Source: Legionella sp. (lineage in GTDB: Bacteria > Pseudomonadota > Gammaproteobacteria > Legionellales > Legionellaceae). Taken from it: 64,000 nt of DNA. The stretch spans positions 62,001-126,000 of the forward strand of contig JARLJQ010000037.1 of NCBI GenBank assembly GCA_031291115.1, written 5' to 3'. The notes under the pieces were generated by a model, which was not told the DNA's origin, did no database searches, and saw nothing but the letters and a program-made list of their open reading frames with translations. Shown in pieces: positions 51,546 through 62,900 of this stretch (positions within the stretch are counted from its first letter, which is position 1; every line of letters begins with the position of its first letter). The translations under genes and the position numbers were made by a program.

Positions 51546-53372
51546 TCACATTTGGGGCAAACTACCCCGGTCAATTTCGTCAGAATTTCCAGCACCTTCT
51601 TCCTGCTTTAATTCCCGTATATTGTTTTTGTAATGATCGGTGATTTGGGCACCAGGCAAAATGTCCTTGCTTTTAAAAACAGCAACGACTTCGGACTGCC
51701 CCATAATGTGAGCAATCTCCTCTGGTGTGGTGGTTATTTGATCTTCATTCTCTCCCATTTGAAGTTTGGATTTAATATGTTCCTTCATCCTCTCCATAAT
51801 ATCGCCCCCTTTATCACTAGCAAACGTAGTTAATGAATCGCGAGTCGATATGAATGGGGTCTTTTGAATAGAAGGTTGCTGAAGTAGAAATTGCACCATA
51901 GGAACCCGTCCGTCTTGTGCGGCTAGAAAAAGTGGACTGACTCCCGCCTTATCGGGTTTATTAATATCAGCGCCTTTTGACGCTAAAGCTGTAAGAGACT
52001 GAAGCTTGCCCACACCTGCGGCGATCCAGAAGGGGGTAGTTCCAGCACACGGTTTGTTTAAATCCGCCCCATGGTCTGCTAAAGCGTTTAGTGCATTTAG
52101 CTTGCCTGTAGCTGCGGCCCACCAAAGCGGTGTTGTTCCTTGATTATTCGCTTTATCCAGATCAGCGTGATTTAATGCAAGCTCTGCAATGGCATTTCCT
52201 CGATCGAATTCTACCGCTTCAATAATGGGTGTTCTTCCACGATCATCAACTTTGTTAAGGTCCGCTTTATACTCTCCAAGCACTCTGATGACATTAACAT
52301 GACCCTTTCGTGCCGCCGCATGAGTAGCGGTTAGCCCAGAATCCGCTGGCTGATCGAGGTCAATTTTGTGCTTCACTAGTTCCTTTATTACGTCAGCCTG
52401 CCCATTCATTGCAGCATGAATAGCAAGCGATTGGCCATCGTATTTAGCCGTTAAGTCTACTTCAGATTCCGCCATTTTTTTTATCAGGGCTATATCACCT
52501 AGCGAAGCTGCTAACGCTGCAGCATCCAGTATTTGTTCATTTTTAAAAAATTCTTTAGTTCTTCTATTCGAAGCTAATGTAGTCAAGCTGGCGTCTAGTT
52601 TTTCGAATTTTTCTTTTTTATTTTCAAGAGCTTTTGTGGTGGTTACTATCGTTGATTGGAGTGCAATTTTCCCATCCTGGCGCTCAGTGAAGCTCGTAAA
52701 TATTTCTTGCGCAATAGCTTGTTTATCAGCGGAATGAAACTGCTTTCGGGGCCACCCATTAATATTCATGAGTGACCAACGCTTTGAGTTGGGCTCATAG
52801 ATTAACCCTATGGCATGACGTTCAGCGCCTAATAATAGAGCGATTTTATTTTCGTCCTGCAGTCCATTTGCCACTATTTCAGCTTCAATTTCTGCTAAAT
52901 AATGAGCTATGTCATCAACGCTATCAATGCTGATATTAGGATGTAAGGCAGACAATCCCTCCAATGCTTCCATCGCTTTTGAAGAGGCTATCTTTGATAT
53001 AGGAGCTATGTATTCAGGTCTCTGAGAATAAGCAGTATGGTCGTTAAAAATATCAAGCGTATGGGGTTTTTGGTGCAGCACAACTTGTTCCAAAAAAGCA
53101 GGTATTTCGAGTAATTTTTCTTGAATATCTGTTAGTTGTTCCTTTCGTTTTACAGCTTCTCTTGCCTCTAAAATATCCAGGTGCAAACGCGCGTCTTCAT
53201 CTTCCTCAAAATCGTCCTCGATACGCTCAATGCGATGAAGAAACGCCTCCTCCTCATTAATCATACAAGCCGATACCCAAGCTAATGTGACGCCGTGGCA
53301 AAGGCCTTCCATTTCATTTTCATTGATGTAACCGAGTTTGCTTGCCAGTTGAAGAATAGCAGTATGTGCCAT
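51546..53372 (-). CDS. Papain-like protease/ankyrin-repeat effector candidate (paralogue B)
   Basis: 608 residues from ATG 53372 (GAGG upstream; the frame opens six codons earlier). Same layout as the gene at 48479: EGLCHGVTLAW (Cys25), AERHAIGLIYEP (His186) and LMNINGWP, where Asn203 replaces the Asp of paralogue A; Asn is also used as third member in papain itself. Ankyrin repeats ~290-515 (about seven, e.g. GTTPLWWAAATGKLNALNALADHGAD), then a shared C-terminal region (TTPEEIAHIMGQSEVVAVFKS). The C-terminus is acidic (KQEEGAGNSDEID), as in many Dot/Icm substrates. Upstream sequence resembles that of paralogue A. Confidence 0.75.
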   Translation of the reverse strand: MAHTAILQLASKLGYINENEMEGLCHGVTLAWVSACMINEEEAFLHRIERIEDDFEEDEDARLHLDILEAREAVKRKEQLTDIQEKLLEIPAFLEQVVLHQKPHTLDIFNDHTAYSQRPEYIAPISKIASSKAMEALEGLSALHPNISIDSVDDIAHYLAEIEAEIVANGLQDENKIALLLGAERHAIGLIYEPNSKRWSLMNINGWPRKQFHSADKQAIAQEIFTSFTERQDGKIALQSTIVTTTKALENKKEKFEKLDASLTTLASNRRTKEFFKNEQILDAAALAASLGDIALIKKMAESEVDLTAKYDGQSLAIHAAMNGQADVIKELVKHKIDLDQPADSGLTATHAAARKGHVNVIRVLGEYKADLNKVDDRGRTPIIEAVEFDRGNAIAELALNHADLDKANNQGTTPLWWAAATGKLNALNALADHGADLNKPCAGTTPFWIAAGVGKLQSLTALASKGADINKPDKAGVSPLFLAAQDGRVPMVQFLLQQPSIQKTPFISTRDSLTTFASDKGGDIMERMKEHIKSKLQMGENEDQITTTPEEIAHIMGQSEVVAVFKSKDILPGAQITDHYKNNIRELKQEEGAGNSDEIDRGSLPQM

Positions 53373-53509
53373 AGCCGCCTCTGATGCCAACCATTTAATT
53401 AAAGTGTAGTCTATTATTTAATGATGAACAACGGTGACGTACGGTAGCCTGGTTGCTTGCAACTCATGAAATGCTAGAATCAGCTCTCGTTTATAACCGT
53501 CAAAAGATT

Positions 53510-53818
53510 ATGGCCAAACTCTATTTCTCAGCAATGAATGCCGGTAAAAGCACGGTGCTTCTCCAGTCGAGTTACAATTACCACGAGCGTGGGATGCAAA
53601 CCGTATTGTTTACCCCCATTATTGATACGCGTTATCACCAAGGTCTAATTCATTCGCGCATTGGTTTATCAGAACCGGCACTTTCGTTTCATGATCAGGA
53701 TGATTTACATCAATTGGTTAAAGACCAGCCGCAAAAAATTGCTTGTGTTTTAATTGATGAAGCGCAGTTTTTAACCCGCGCACAAGTCTATCAACTTAAC
53801 TTTTTATATGTTTGCTAA
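53510..53818 (+). pseudogene. tdk: Thymidine kinase, 3'-truncated
   Basis: Only the first ~95 residues match Tdk: the P-loop [21 protein letters not shown], and [16 protein letters not shown]. Normal enzymes have about 190-200 residues including a zinc-binding lasso domain, which is absent. After QL the sequence becomes NFLYVC and stops. The break at about 53795 is 100 bp from the end of the polyketide synthase gene, so acquisition of that cluster probably removed the 3' half. Confidence 0.85.
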
Positions 53819-53909
53819 CCATAATTTTAAAAATCATGAATTGAAAATTGGCAATTATTGGATAAAGTTCATCAACCCATAATTTAAAAGGATGTGAGTT
53901 CAGGATAAA

Positions 53910-56900
53910 TTATTGATCAATTAATTCAGCAATAGCACATTCATTTCGTTCAACAAATTTTGCCATAATTGCATTAAAATTCGTAGCAATTTGTTCTTTA
54001 CACTCTATTGTTAAAGGTCCATTAATTGACAACAAATATTCTCCTTGCTGATTTTTAGAAAAATAAATCCATAAAGTGCGATTACCCGTAGGACGATCCA
54101 TACAGCTAAAGTGGTTAGGAAAGTTGTATTTAAGATCAGCAAAATTCATACTAGGATGCTCTTTAGTGAAAAAACTGGGCGTGATGCTAAGAAGAACCCG
54201 TAATCCCTCCGGTTTCTGCAAAGGGATAGTCCAATCAAATAATTTATTGAGCTTATATTTCAGCATAATACTTTTTCTACTTGCTGACACTCGACTTAAA
54301 TAGTGTAAATAATAGTCAATAATTAACGTACTTAATTTGCTCTTTTTGAAGTGGTTCGCGAGGAACAGTTTGTTCCACGTAAAAGTTAAATATTGGCTTA
54401 TTGATAAGCGGGAACCTTGTAATCCATCGTCTTTAATAATATGAGAGATTTTTTGATAATGGGCTGTTTTTAATAATTGTTTTTCAATTGATTGGATGTA
54501 ATCGATGAGCTTTTCTTCTTCTTTAAGTTCAACATTTATCCTTTTGTATTCCGAGAATAGTCCTACTATGGATTTATACTGACTCCCCTCTCGTCCACTA
54601 TGAATGAGAATAATGGGTATTTTGTTTTGATCAGTCATTTTATAAAAAGCAATTTGGCACAGCGCGATTAATCCGGTACTCACATTCAGATTTTTTTCTT
54701 TATGCCAAGCCATAAAACACGTTACTAAGTGAGAAGCAAGCGGAAAATGAAATAAATGCTGGGGTTGAGATGCTGCGTTAGGTAGATGATGCGCATACCC
54801 AAAATGCAGCATTCGATAACCTTTATTATAGTTTTTCCAAAAATTAATTTTACTGGTTAGATTTTTTTCATAGAGATTAATATTACGCATAACAAAATTG
54901 AGATAAGAGTCTTTTTCAACGATGGGGCTAGGTTGTTTTCCTAATAGTAACTCTGCATAATTACTCTTAAATTGATTAAGAATAATCTCGCATGAAGCAT
55001 CATCTACTATTATATGAGGAATAATAATATGCAGTTCATGTACATTATTATTGATTTTATAAAGATGAACTCGAATCAAGGGTTGGTGGTCCAAAGGGAT
55101 AAAGGCCATTATATTTTTAGTGAATTCTTTATTAAGAATATTTAGTTCATTACTTAAGGAAATATCCTCATAAATTAATTTGAATTCGCCCTTTTTATTT
55201 ACTATTTGAATGGGCGCCTCTTTATTAAAACTCAACCAAAAAGCACTGTTTTGTTTAACAACCAAATCAAAAGCCTGGAAAAGAATTTCTTGATTTAAAT
55301 TGCCGTGTAATTGCAATTGCATACCAATATTAAAACTGGAATCAAGTTTATTAAGCACCCAGAATAGATACTGGAAATCATATAAAGCTATATCCTTTGA
55401 GAAAACGGCACAGGGGGGATCATCCACGGTATTAGGTAGTTGATGCGCAATATTTCGAGCAATACTCTCAATTGTAGGATCATTTATAAAATATTCTATC
55501 GATAAATTTAGGGTGGGACATTGCAACTTATCATGAATTCGATGCCTCATTTCTATAGACATGAGTGAATCAAGACCAAGGGAAAATAAACCTGTTTTAG
55601 GGGTAATCTGCTCTGTATTTTCTAATGCTAATACATCCGCAGTAATCTCACATAAAACCTGGCTGAGAATGGTAATGCGCTCATCTGGTGTATGTTGCTG
55701 CAGTGAGTTTAAAAAATACTGGTCTGAAACTGGAGTACTTTTAACGAAATCTGATAGCCAGTTTGATTTGGATTCATGTTTAAAATAAACCTCCCAATGA
55801 ATAGGGCATGGCGCAATTTGGGTAAGATGGCTATTCAATAAAAGATCAAGGATTTCAATGCTCTGTTCATTTAATAATATAAAACCATGATGCTGCAAAT
55901 TCTCCGCTAGATTTTCTGCCATGCCAAGAGAAAAAGGCCCCCAATTAATGCTCAGAGCAGGCAAACCCTGCTGATGCCGTAAATGAGCTAATCCATCTAA
56001 AAATCCATTTGCGGCAACATAGTTTGATTGTCCACGTGCACCCAGTAACGAAGCAGAGGACGAAAATAAAACAAACATATCCAATGGTGTATTACAGGTT
56101 AATTGATGCAGAATTAATGCACTGTCCATTTTTGCATTTAATACGCGTTGAACATCGTCATTGGTTAAATTAACAATTAAACCATCTTGAATAACCCCAG
56201 CCAAATGAAACACCCCTTTTAAGGGATGGGGACTGGATTTAATAGTCTTAAATAGATAGTCCATTTGCTGATAATTACTGCCATCGACTTCATAATGCCT
56301 AATCAATACATTTTTTTGTTTGGCACTATCAATTAATGCTTTTGTTTCTTCTGAATAAGCACAACGGCTGGTGATAACAATATGGTGCACACCCTGACGC
56401 ATCAGATAGGCAATTAAAGGTTTTGCTAAACCGCCTGTGCCACCAACAATGAGGTATGTCGCATTCTTATCAAATGAGGTTATTTGATGATTTGTTGATA
56501 CCCGTTTTTTCTTTAACTTCGGTATAAATACAGAATCTCTAATCGCAAATTGCTTTTCATCGCTTTTGGTATGAATTATATGATTAATAATTGGCTCTAA
56601 AGTGGTTTGCTCATTTAGATCAATCGTATAATTTTCATCAAGTCCAAGTTCATTACTAAAACTTTTCCAGAATGAGCTGGCCATTGTATGATATGGATTT
56701 ACTGTATCATGTTCATGAATGGCATACGCATGTTCTGTAACTAAAATAAAACGCTTAACCACTGCGCGAAACAGTATTTTACAACAACGAAATAGCGCCT
56801 CAAATTGTCCTTGTTCATATAGGAACACTATGGTTTTATTTTCAATCTCTTTAATTAAACTAATTTCTGGGATTAATTGATAATTCAGTTGACCGAAGAT

Positions 56901-59900
56901 TTTTTCAGCCTTAATTTTATCTTGAGAAATAACTAAAAAATCAGGATGTTGTACTAATGATGGCGTTTCTAAATTAATAGGCAACCATTGGGTTTGATAT
57001 AAATGTTTAATAGTTGATTCATAAGAGGTAAAGTTTTGAGGGGTTACTCTTCTGAATTTTAATTCCTCAATTTCGCCAATGAGTAAGCCTGAAGTATCGT
57101 AAAGTTTTATATCGACCCAAAGCTCTTTCGCATGTTCAGAATCACATCGGGTTAAATATACCCACATAGTTCTAGGTGTCGCTTGATAAGTGGAAATTCG
57201 ACTTAAGGCATAAGGTACGTAGGTAATGTGTTCTCCACTAGTGTTACTAAGAAGCATAAGACTTTGCATCGCCCCATCAAGCATTACTGGATGATAGTAA
57301 TATTCCGTCCCAGGTAACGTAGCTAAGGTAACCTGTGCTAAGACGCTATCCGCCCGAACATAACCTTCCTGGAGCACCTGGAATTCATCTCCATAAAATA
57401 ACCCCTTAGCTTTAAGCTCTTCATAAATCTGGGATAAATCTATCCTTGTACCAAAAAGCGATTTTAGGTGATTTATAGTGACCGATTGGGAAGGAGTTAA
57501 ATTGGGAGAACTTACTTCCATTTCTGCAAATAATTGCCAATTATCATCGTGTTGGGCAAATATATTTATTTTAAACCGCTTATCACTTTTGGGCTTTACT
57601 TGAAGTTGAAAATTCTGGCCTTGGACCGGGTATAAAGGCCGTTGGATGGTGAATTGTTCTATCTGAAATGCATTTTTTTTAAATAGAATTTTTGCTACAG
57701 CTAAACCGGATTCAATATATGCTGTAGCAGGAAAAACCATTTTTTCAAAAACACAATGATGCTTGATGTAATTTAAATTATCTAAATCCAGCTTATTGCT
57801 AAAAAGATACTCATTATTCGGCATGAGCACCATATGCCCTAAAAGAGGATGGACTTGTTCTTCGCCTCTTGCATGCACTCTCTTTTTTTCAGGCCAAAAT
57901 TCTTTGCGATCAAAGGTATAATTAGGCAACGCCACTTTTATAAAATCCTCATCATACTCTTGGTAGAAGGATGCCCAATCTATTTTTTCTCCCATCAAAT
58001 AGTTAATAATAGATGGAACAACCTCACTGCTGTCATTTTGGATTAGATTATTTTCTCCATAAGTTGCAGAAAAGTGTTTTTCTTTTAGCAATTGGCCAGC
58101 TTCTACCGTGTCTTTAGCAATTAATGCCAAACGATAATGATACTGTTCACGACAGGTAGCTGCTGTGAAACATATATTGCAAAAATCATCCGATGTCGTT
58201 GCTAAATAGTGTTGATATCGATGGATTAAACGAGTTAAAGCAGTCCGAGACTTAGCTGATAAAATCAATACACATGCTTTAGCCGAGCGAGCTATGAGAG
58301 GTTGATTATTTTTCGGAAATTCCTGAAGGATTACATGGGCATTTGTCCCACTAAAGCCAAAAGCATTTACAGCAGCGCTTTTAAGTGGCAAATTATGAGG
58401 CCAATCAATAGTGTGCGACGCAATATGTGCATTTTCAATTTTTATCTTGGGATTTAATGTTTTAAAATTTAAATGTTTATAAATTTTACTTTTTTGTAAG
58501 CCAATGATTGTTTTAATCATCCCTGCAATGCCAGAAGCGCTTTCCAGGTGCCCTATATTTGTTTTAACTGTGCCAAGGTATAACGGATTATTTGTGGTAC
58601 GTTGAGTTCCATAGACCTGATTAATAGCGTGAACTTCTATAGGATCACCCAACGGAGTCCCTGTTCCATGAGCCTCGATGTAACTGATATCGTTACTTGA
58701 TAAATCAGTTTGACTTAAAGCTTTCATCATGACTTCTTCTTGGCTTTTGCCATTAGGGACAGTTAGCCCCGCAGACTTGCCATCATTATTAACCGCTGAA
58801 GCTTTAATAACTGCTAAAATAGTATCTTTATCTCGTATAGCGTCTGATAAACGCTTCAGAAGAATCACGCCGCACCCTTCTGCTCTGACGTATCCATCTG
58901 CCTGCGCATCAAAGGTTTTGCATTGCCCTTCGGGTGATAAGGCGTTCGCTTTACACAATGTTATGTTGGATTCAGGCATAAGTAAAATATTCACCCCACC
59001 TGCCAACGCATAATCTGTTTCCCCATTTTTTAAGCCTTGACACGCATAATGAATAGCTACTAATGATGAGGAACAGGCTGTATCAACACTGATTGATGGC
59101 CCTTTAAAATCAAAAGTATACGCCACGCGGCCAGGAATAAGATTTAACACATTGCCTGTAATCGAATAATTACTTAATTCCTCATTAGAAAACCCCGATT
59201 TTTCTAATTGGGCATAATATTCATTGGGACCAACACCTGCATACACTCCCGTTAAGCTGCCTCGTAACGTCTCTGAATGATAATTTGCATTTTCTAAAGC
59301 TTTGTAGCAGCACTCTAAAAAAAGACGTTGCTGAGGTTCCATTAACTTTGCTTCGCGAGGACTAATTCCAAAAAAATGAGCATCAAAATTTTTTATATTC
59401 TCTATAAGACCCATTTTAGTTACATAAGATTTTCCAGGCATATCTTTATTGGGATGGTAATATTTACTATTATCCCAACGTTCAAGAGGAATGTCTTTAA
59501 TCCCACTGCGCCCTTCTTCAAGTAAACGTTCTAAGGCCAGAATATCTGGTGCGTTAGGTAGTGAACAGCTCATACCAATAATAGCAATATCATTATTTTC
59601 TGATTCTAAATTGGATGTTGGCACGCGCAGCTTGATTGCCTGTTTATTCAGTTCCGTTTCAATGTATTGTGCTAATTTGTTAATTGATGGGTAATCAAAA
59701 CCAATAGTGGCATTGATTTTAAGTGAAGGTTCCAGCTTTTCTTTTAGCTCTGTTGCCAATTCTGTGATCATAAGCGAATCAAAACCAAGCTCAAAAAAAC
59801 CTTCATCATCATCTAAATCGTCTGTCGCTGAAAGTTCCAATATTTTTTTGCAGATCCCAGATAGCATCTCTTTGCATGCGTTACATTGTTTCAGGGTTTC

Positions 59901-62900
59901 AATTTTAAAATAATCATTTAACCAAGAAGATACATCTTTGTTTTCTTCAATAGTAACAGGAATAAGATCGTGCGCTAAAGCGTTATAAAAAGCAGGGGAT
60001 GGTTTAGGAACAAAATCCAGCATAAATTTAAGATATTCAGGAGATATAACGGTTATATGACTGAATTGGTTATTAATAAGCGCTTTAATTAAAGCATGAC
60101 CTTGATCGTTATTAATTAAAGCCTGTTTTAGGCCTTGATCACGCGATCGTTTTTGAGCCATACCTACTTCGCCCCATGGGCCCCATTGGATGGCGGTACC
60201 AACCAATCCCAAACGTTGTCGCTCAGCAATTAAACCATCTAAAAAACTATTTGTGGCACTGTAAACTGACTCTTTATTACTTCCAAACACTGAAGCAATA
60301 GATGAGTAGACCACAAAAAAATCCAAATTACAGGTTTGGCTTAGTTCATGTAAATACCAAGCTCCTTTTACTTTAGCGGAAAATAAATAATCAATGTCAT
60401 CGTCTTGATGATCAATTAATGATGCTTTAATAACAGAGCCTGCTGCATGAATAATTCCTTTTAATAAACCATCTCGATTAAGCTCAAACAATAAATCCGC
60501 TAACTTTTCTTTATCGGTTACATCGAGGCTGATAACACGAATAGTTCGCCTCGGGTAATCTGCCTGAATTTTTTTTATGGCTGAAATGACTGAGGGTTTA
60601 TCTACACTGCGCGAAAGTAAAATTAATTCTCTCGCCCCTGACGATAGTAATGCTTGCGCTGTAATCAATCCTAACCCACCACATCCTCCAGTAATAAGAT
60701 AGCGCCCTGCCCCATGTAATGAGTACTTTTTATCAATCAAAGTTATTCTCTTTAAACGAGCTACCAAGCGTTTACCTTCACGGTAAGCAACTATATGTTC
60801 ATAATGTGACCCGTGGTTATAGCGTATCTCGTCAACAATGAATGCTAAGTCTTTTTCATACTGTTCCAAATCAATAAGAATGGGATGAAACTGAGGTAAT
60901 TCTAAAGCCAATGTTCGGCAGAATCCGACCATAGGACTATTGCGAATAGTCGTCTCTCCAGCAAGTTCTGCAATAGCATTCGTAGTAAGAACTAATAGCG
61001 GTACATGAATTGCTTGCTGATTTAAGTTTTTAATTAAATTTAATAATTTTTTTAGGGTGTGCTTTTGAAATTCAATACTGGCATCAATATCGGCGAGAAA
61101 TGCAGATTCAAGGCCTGTTGCAAAAATAACCCCGGCTAATTGTTCCAGTGGATACTGCTCCTCTTCCAAGAGAATGTTTAAACCCAAATTTATAAAATTC
61201 GCGGCTAACTTTTTATCCCCAATTAAAAGCCAATTATTATTTTGTATGGTGCGATTACTTTGATTGCAGGATTGATGGTGCCACTGTACTTGGAAATACC
61301 AGTCTTTGGGTAAGGAAACATTTTTTATGGTGTCTGTATCATTAAACCAATATTCTTCCCGAATGAATTCATATAAGGGTAAATTAATTTTTTCAAATGG
61401 TGTATTTAACGATTTATAAAAATCGGACCAATTAACTCTAAGACCTTCTTGATGCGCTATGTGCATGTGTTCTAGAGTGATTGGTGCCGCTACTACCCCA
61501 TCCTTTTCCTTTTTAATTTGCGTTATGGTGTATTCATTACGTTGAATCATCAATGCAGCTTGTTTTGCACTACTGGCTTTTATTGCAACTCGAAATAAAA
61601 AATGGCTACGGCATGTCGCGGCGGTGTAACATATATCAGCAAATTCATCTTGTGTGTTTGAAAGATATTTTTGATAACTGACAAGAAGTAATTCCAGAGA
61701 CGCTTTCTTTTTTGCCGAGAGAATCAATAGAGACTCTTCAGGGAGAATACGATTTTCCTTTTTTGGTTTAGGCCATTGCTGCACGATTACATGGGCATTG
61801 GCACCACTAAATCCAAAGGAACTAACTCCTGCGCAGCGTAAGTCCTCATCATCGTCCCAATCCATGGTTGATAAGGGAATGACCGTATTGGTCAATTGAA
61901 TGGCCGGATTAAGTTTTCGAAAATTAAGATGCTTAAATAATTGTTTTGTTTGAAGACTTAAAATCGCTTTAATAATTCCTGCAGCCCCTGAAGCACTTTC
62001 ACAATGGCCTATATTTGTTTTGACAGAACTTATAAACAGGGGTTTTTCTTTAGTATGAAATTCACTAAAAATTTTAGTAAGCACATTTACTTCTATAGGA
62101 TCAGCTAAGGGAGTACCTGTTCCATGTACTTCAATATAATCAATGTCACTAGGCGATAATTTTGCTTTAGCCAAAGCACTGCGAATCACCTCTTCTTGAG
62201 CACTTCCGTTAGGAACGGTAAATCCGCCGCTTTTACCATCACTATTAATAGCCGAACCTTTTATTACGGCAATAATATTATCTGTATCAGCAATGGCACT
62301 GGACAATCGTTTTAAAACGACCATTCCACACCCTTCGCTACGCGCATAGCCATCCGCATCGTCACTAAATGTTTTACATCGACTTTCAGGTGATAGCATA
62401 CGCGCTTTTGAGAGTGTGATATTTGAATCAGGCACTAACAAAATATTTACGCCGCCAGCAATCGCCATATCGCAATCCCCGGATTGCAAACTAAGACATG
62501 CATTATGGATGGCCGTCATTGCGGAAGAACACGCCGTATCAATTGCTTGGATTGGGCCATGAAAATCAAAAGCGTAAGCGACTCGTCCAGCTAAGGCATT
62601 TAACACATTTCCCGTAGCAAAATAAATATTTAAATCGTCTAAACTCACCCCTTGATTGACTAAGACTTTGGGATATTCATTAGTTCCACTGCCAACAAAA
62701 ACTCCAGTATTACTGTTTTTTATGGAATCAAGAGACAGATTGGCGTTTTCAAGCGCATGGTAACTTGTCTCCATAAATACACGTAACTGCGGTGCCATAA
62801 GTTTGGCTTCTCGTGGGCTTATATTAAAAAAGTCCGCATCAAAATTTTTTACGTTTTCAATTAAACCCAGTTGTTTAATATAGAGTCGGCCTAAGGCATC

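Noticed and set aside
53453..53509. Upstream extension of tdk from 53453
   Set aside because: The Tdk family begins at [14 protein letters not shown] (53510); the added 19 codons have no counterpart.
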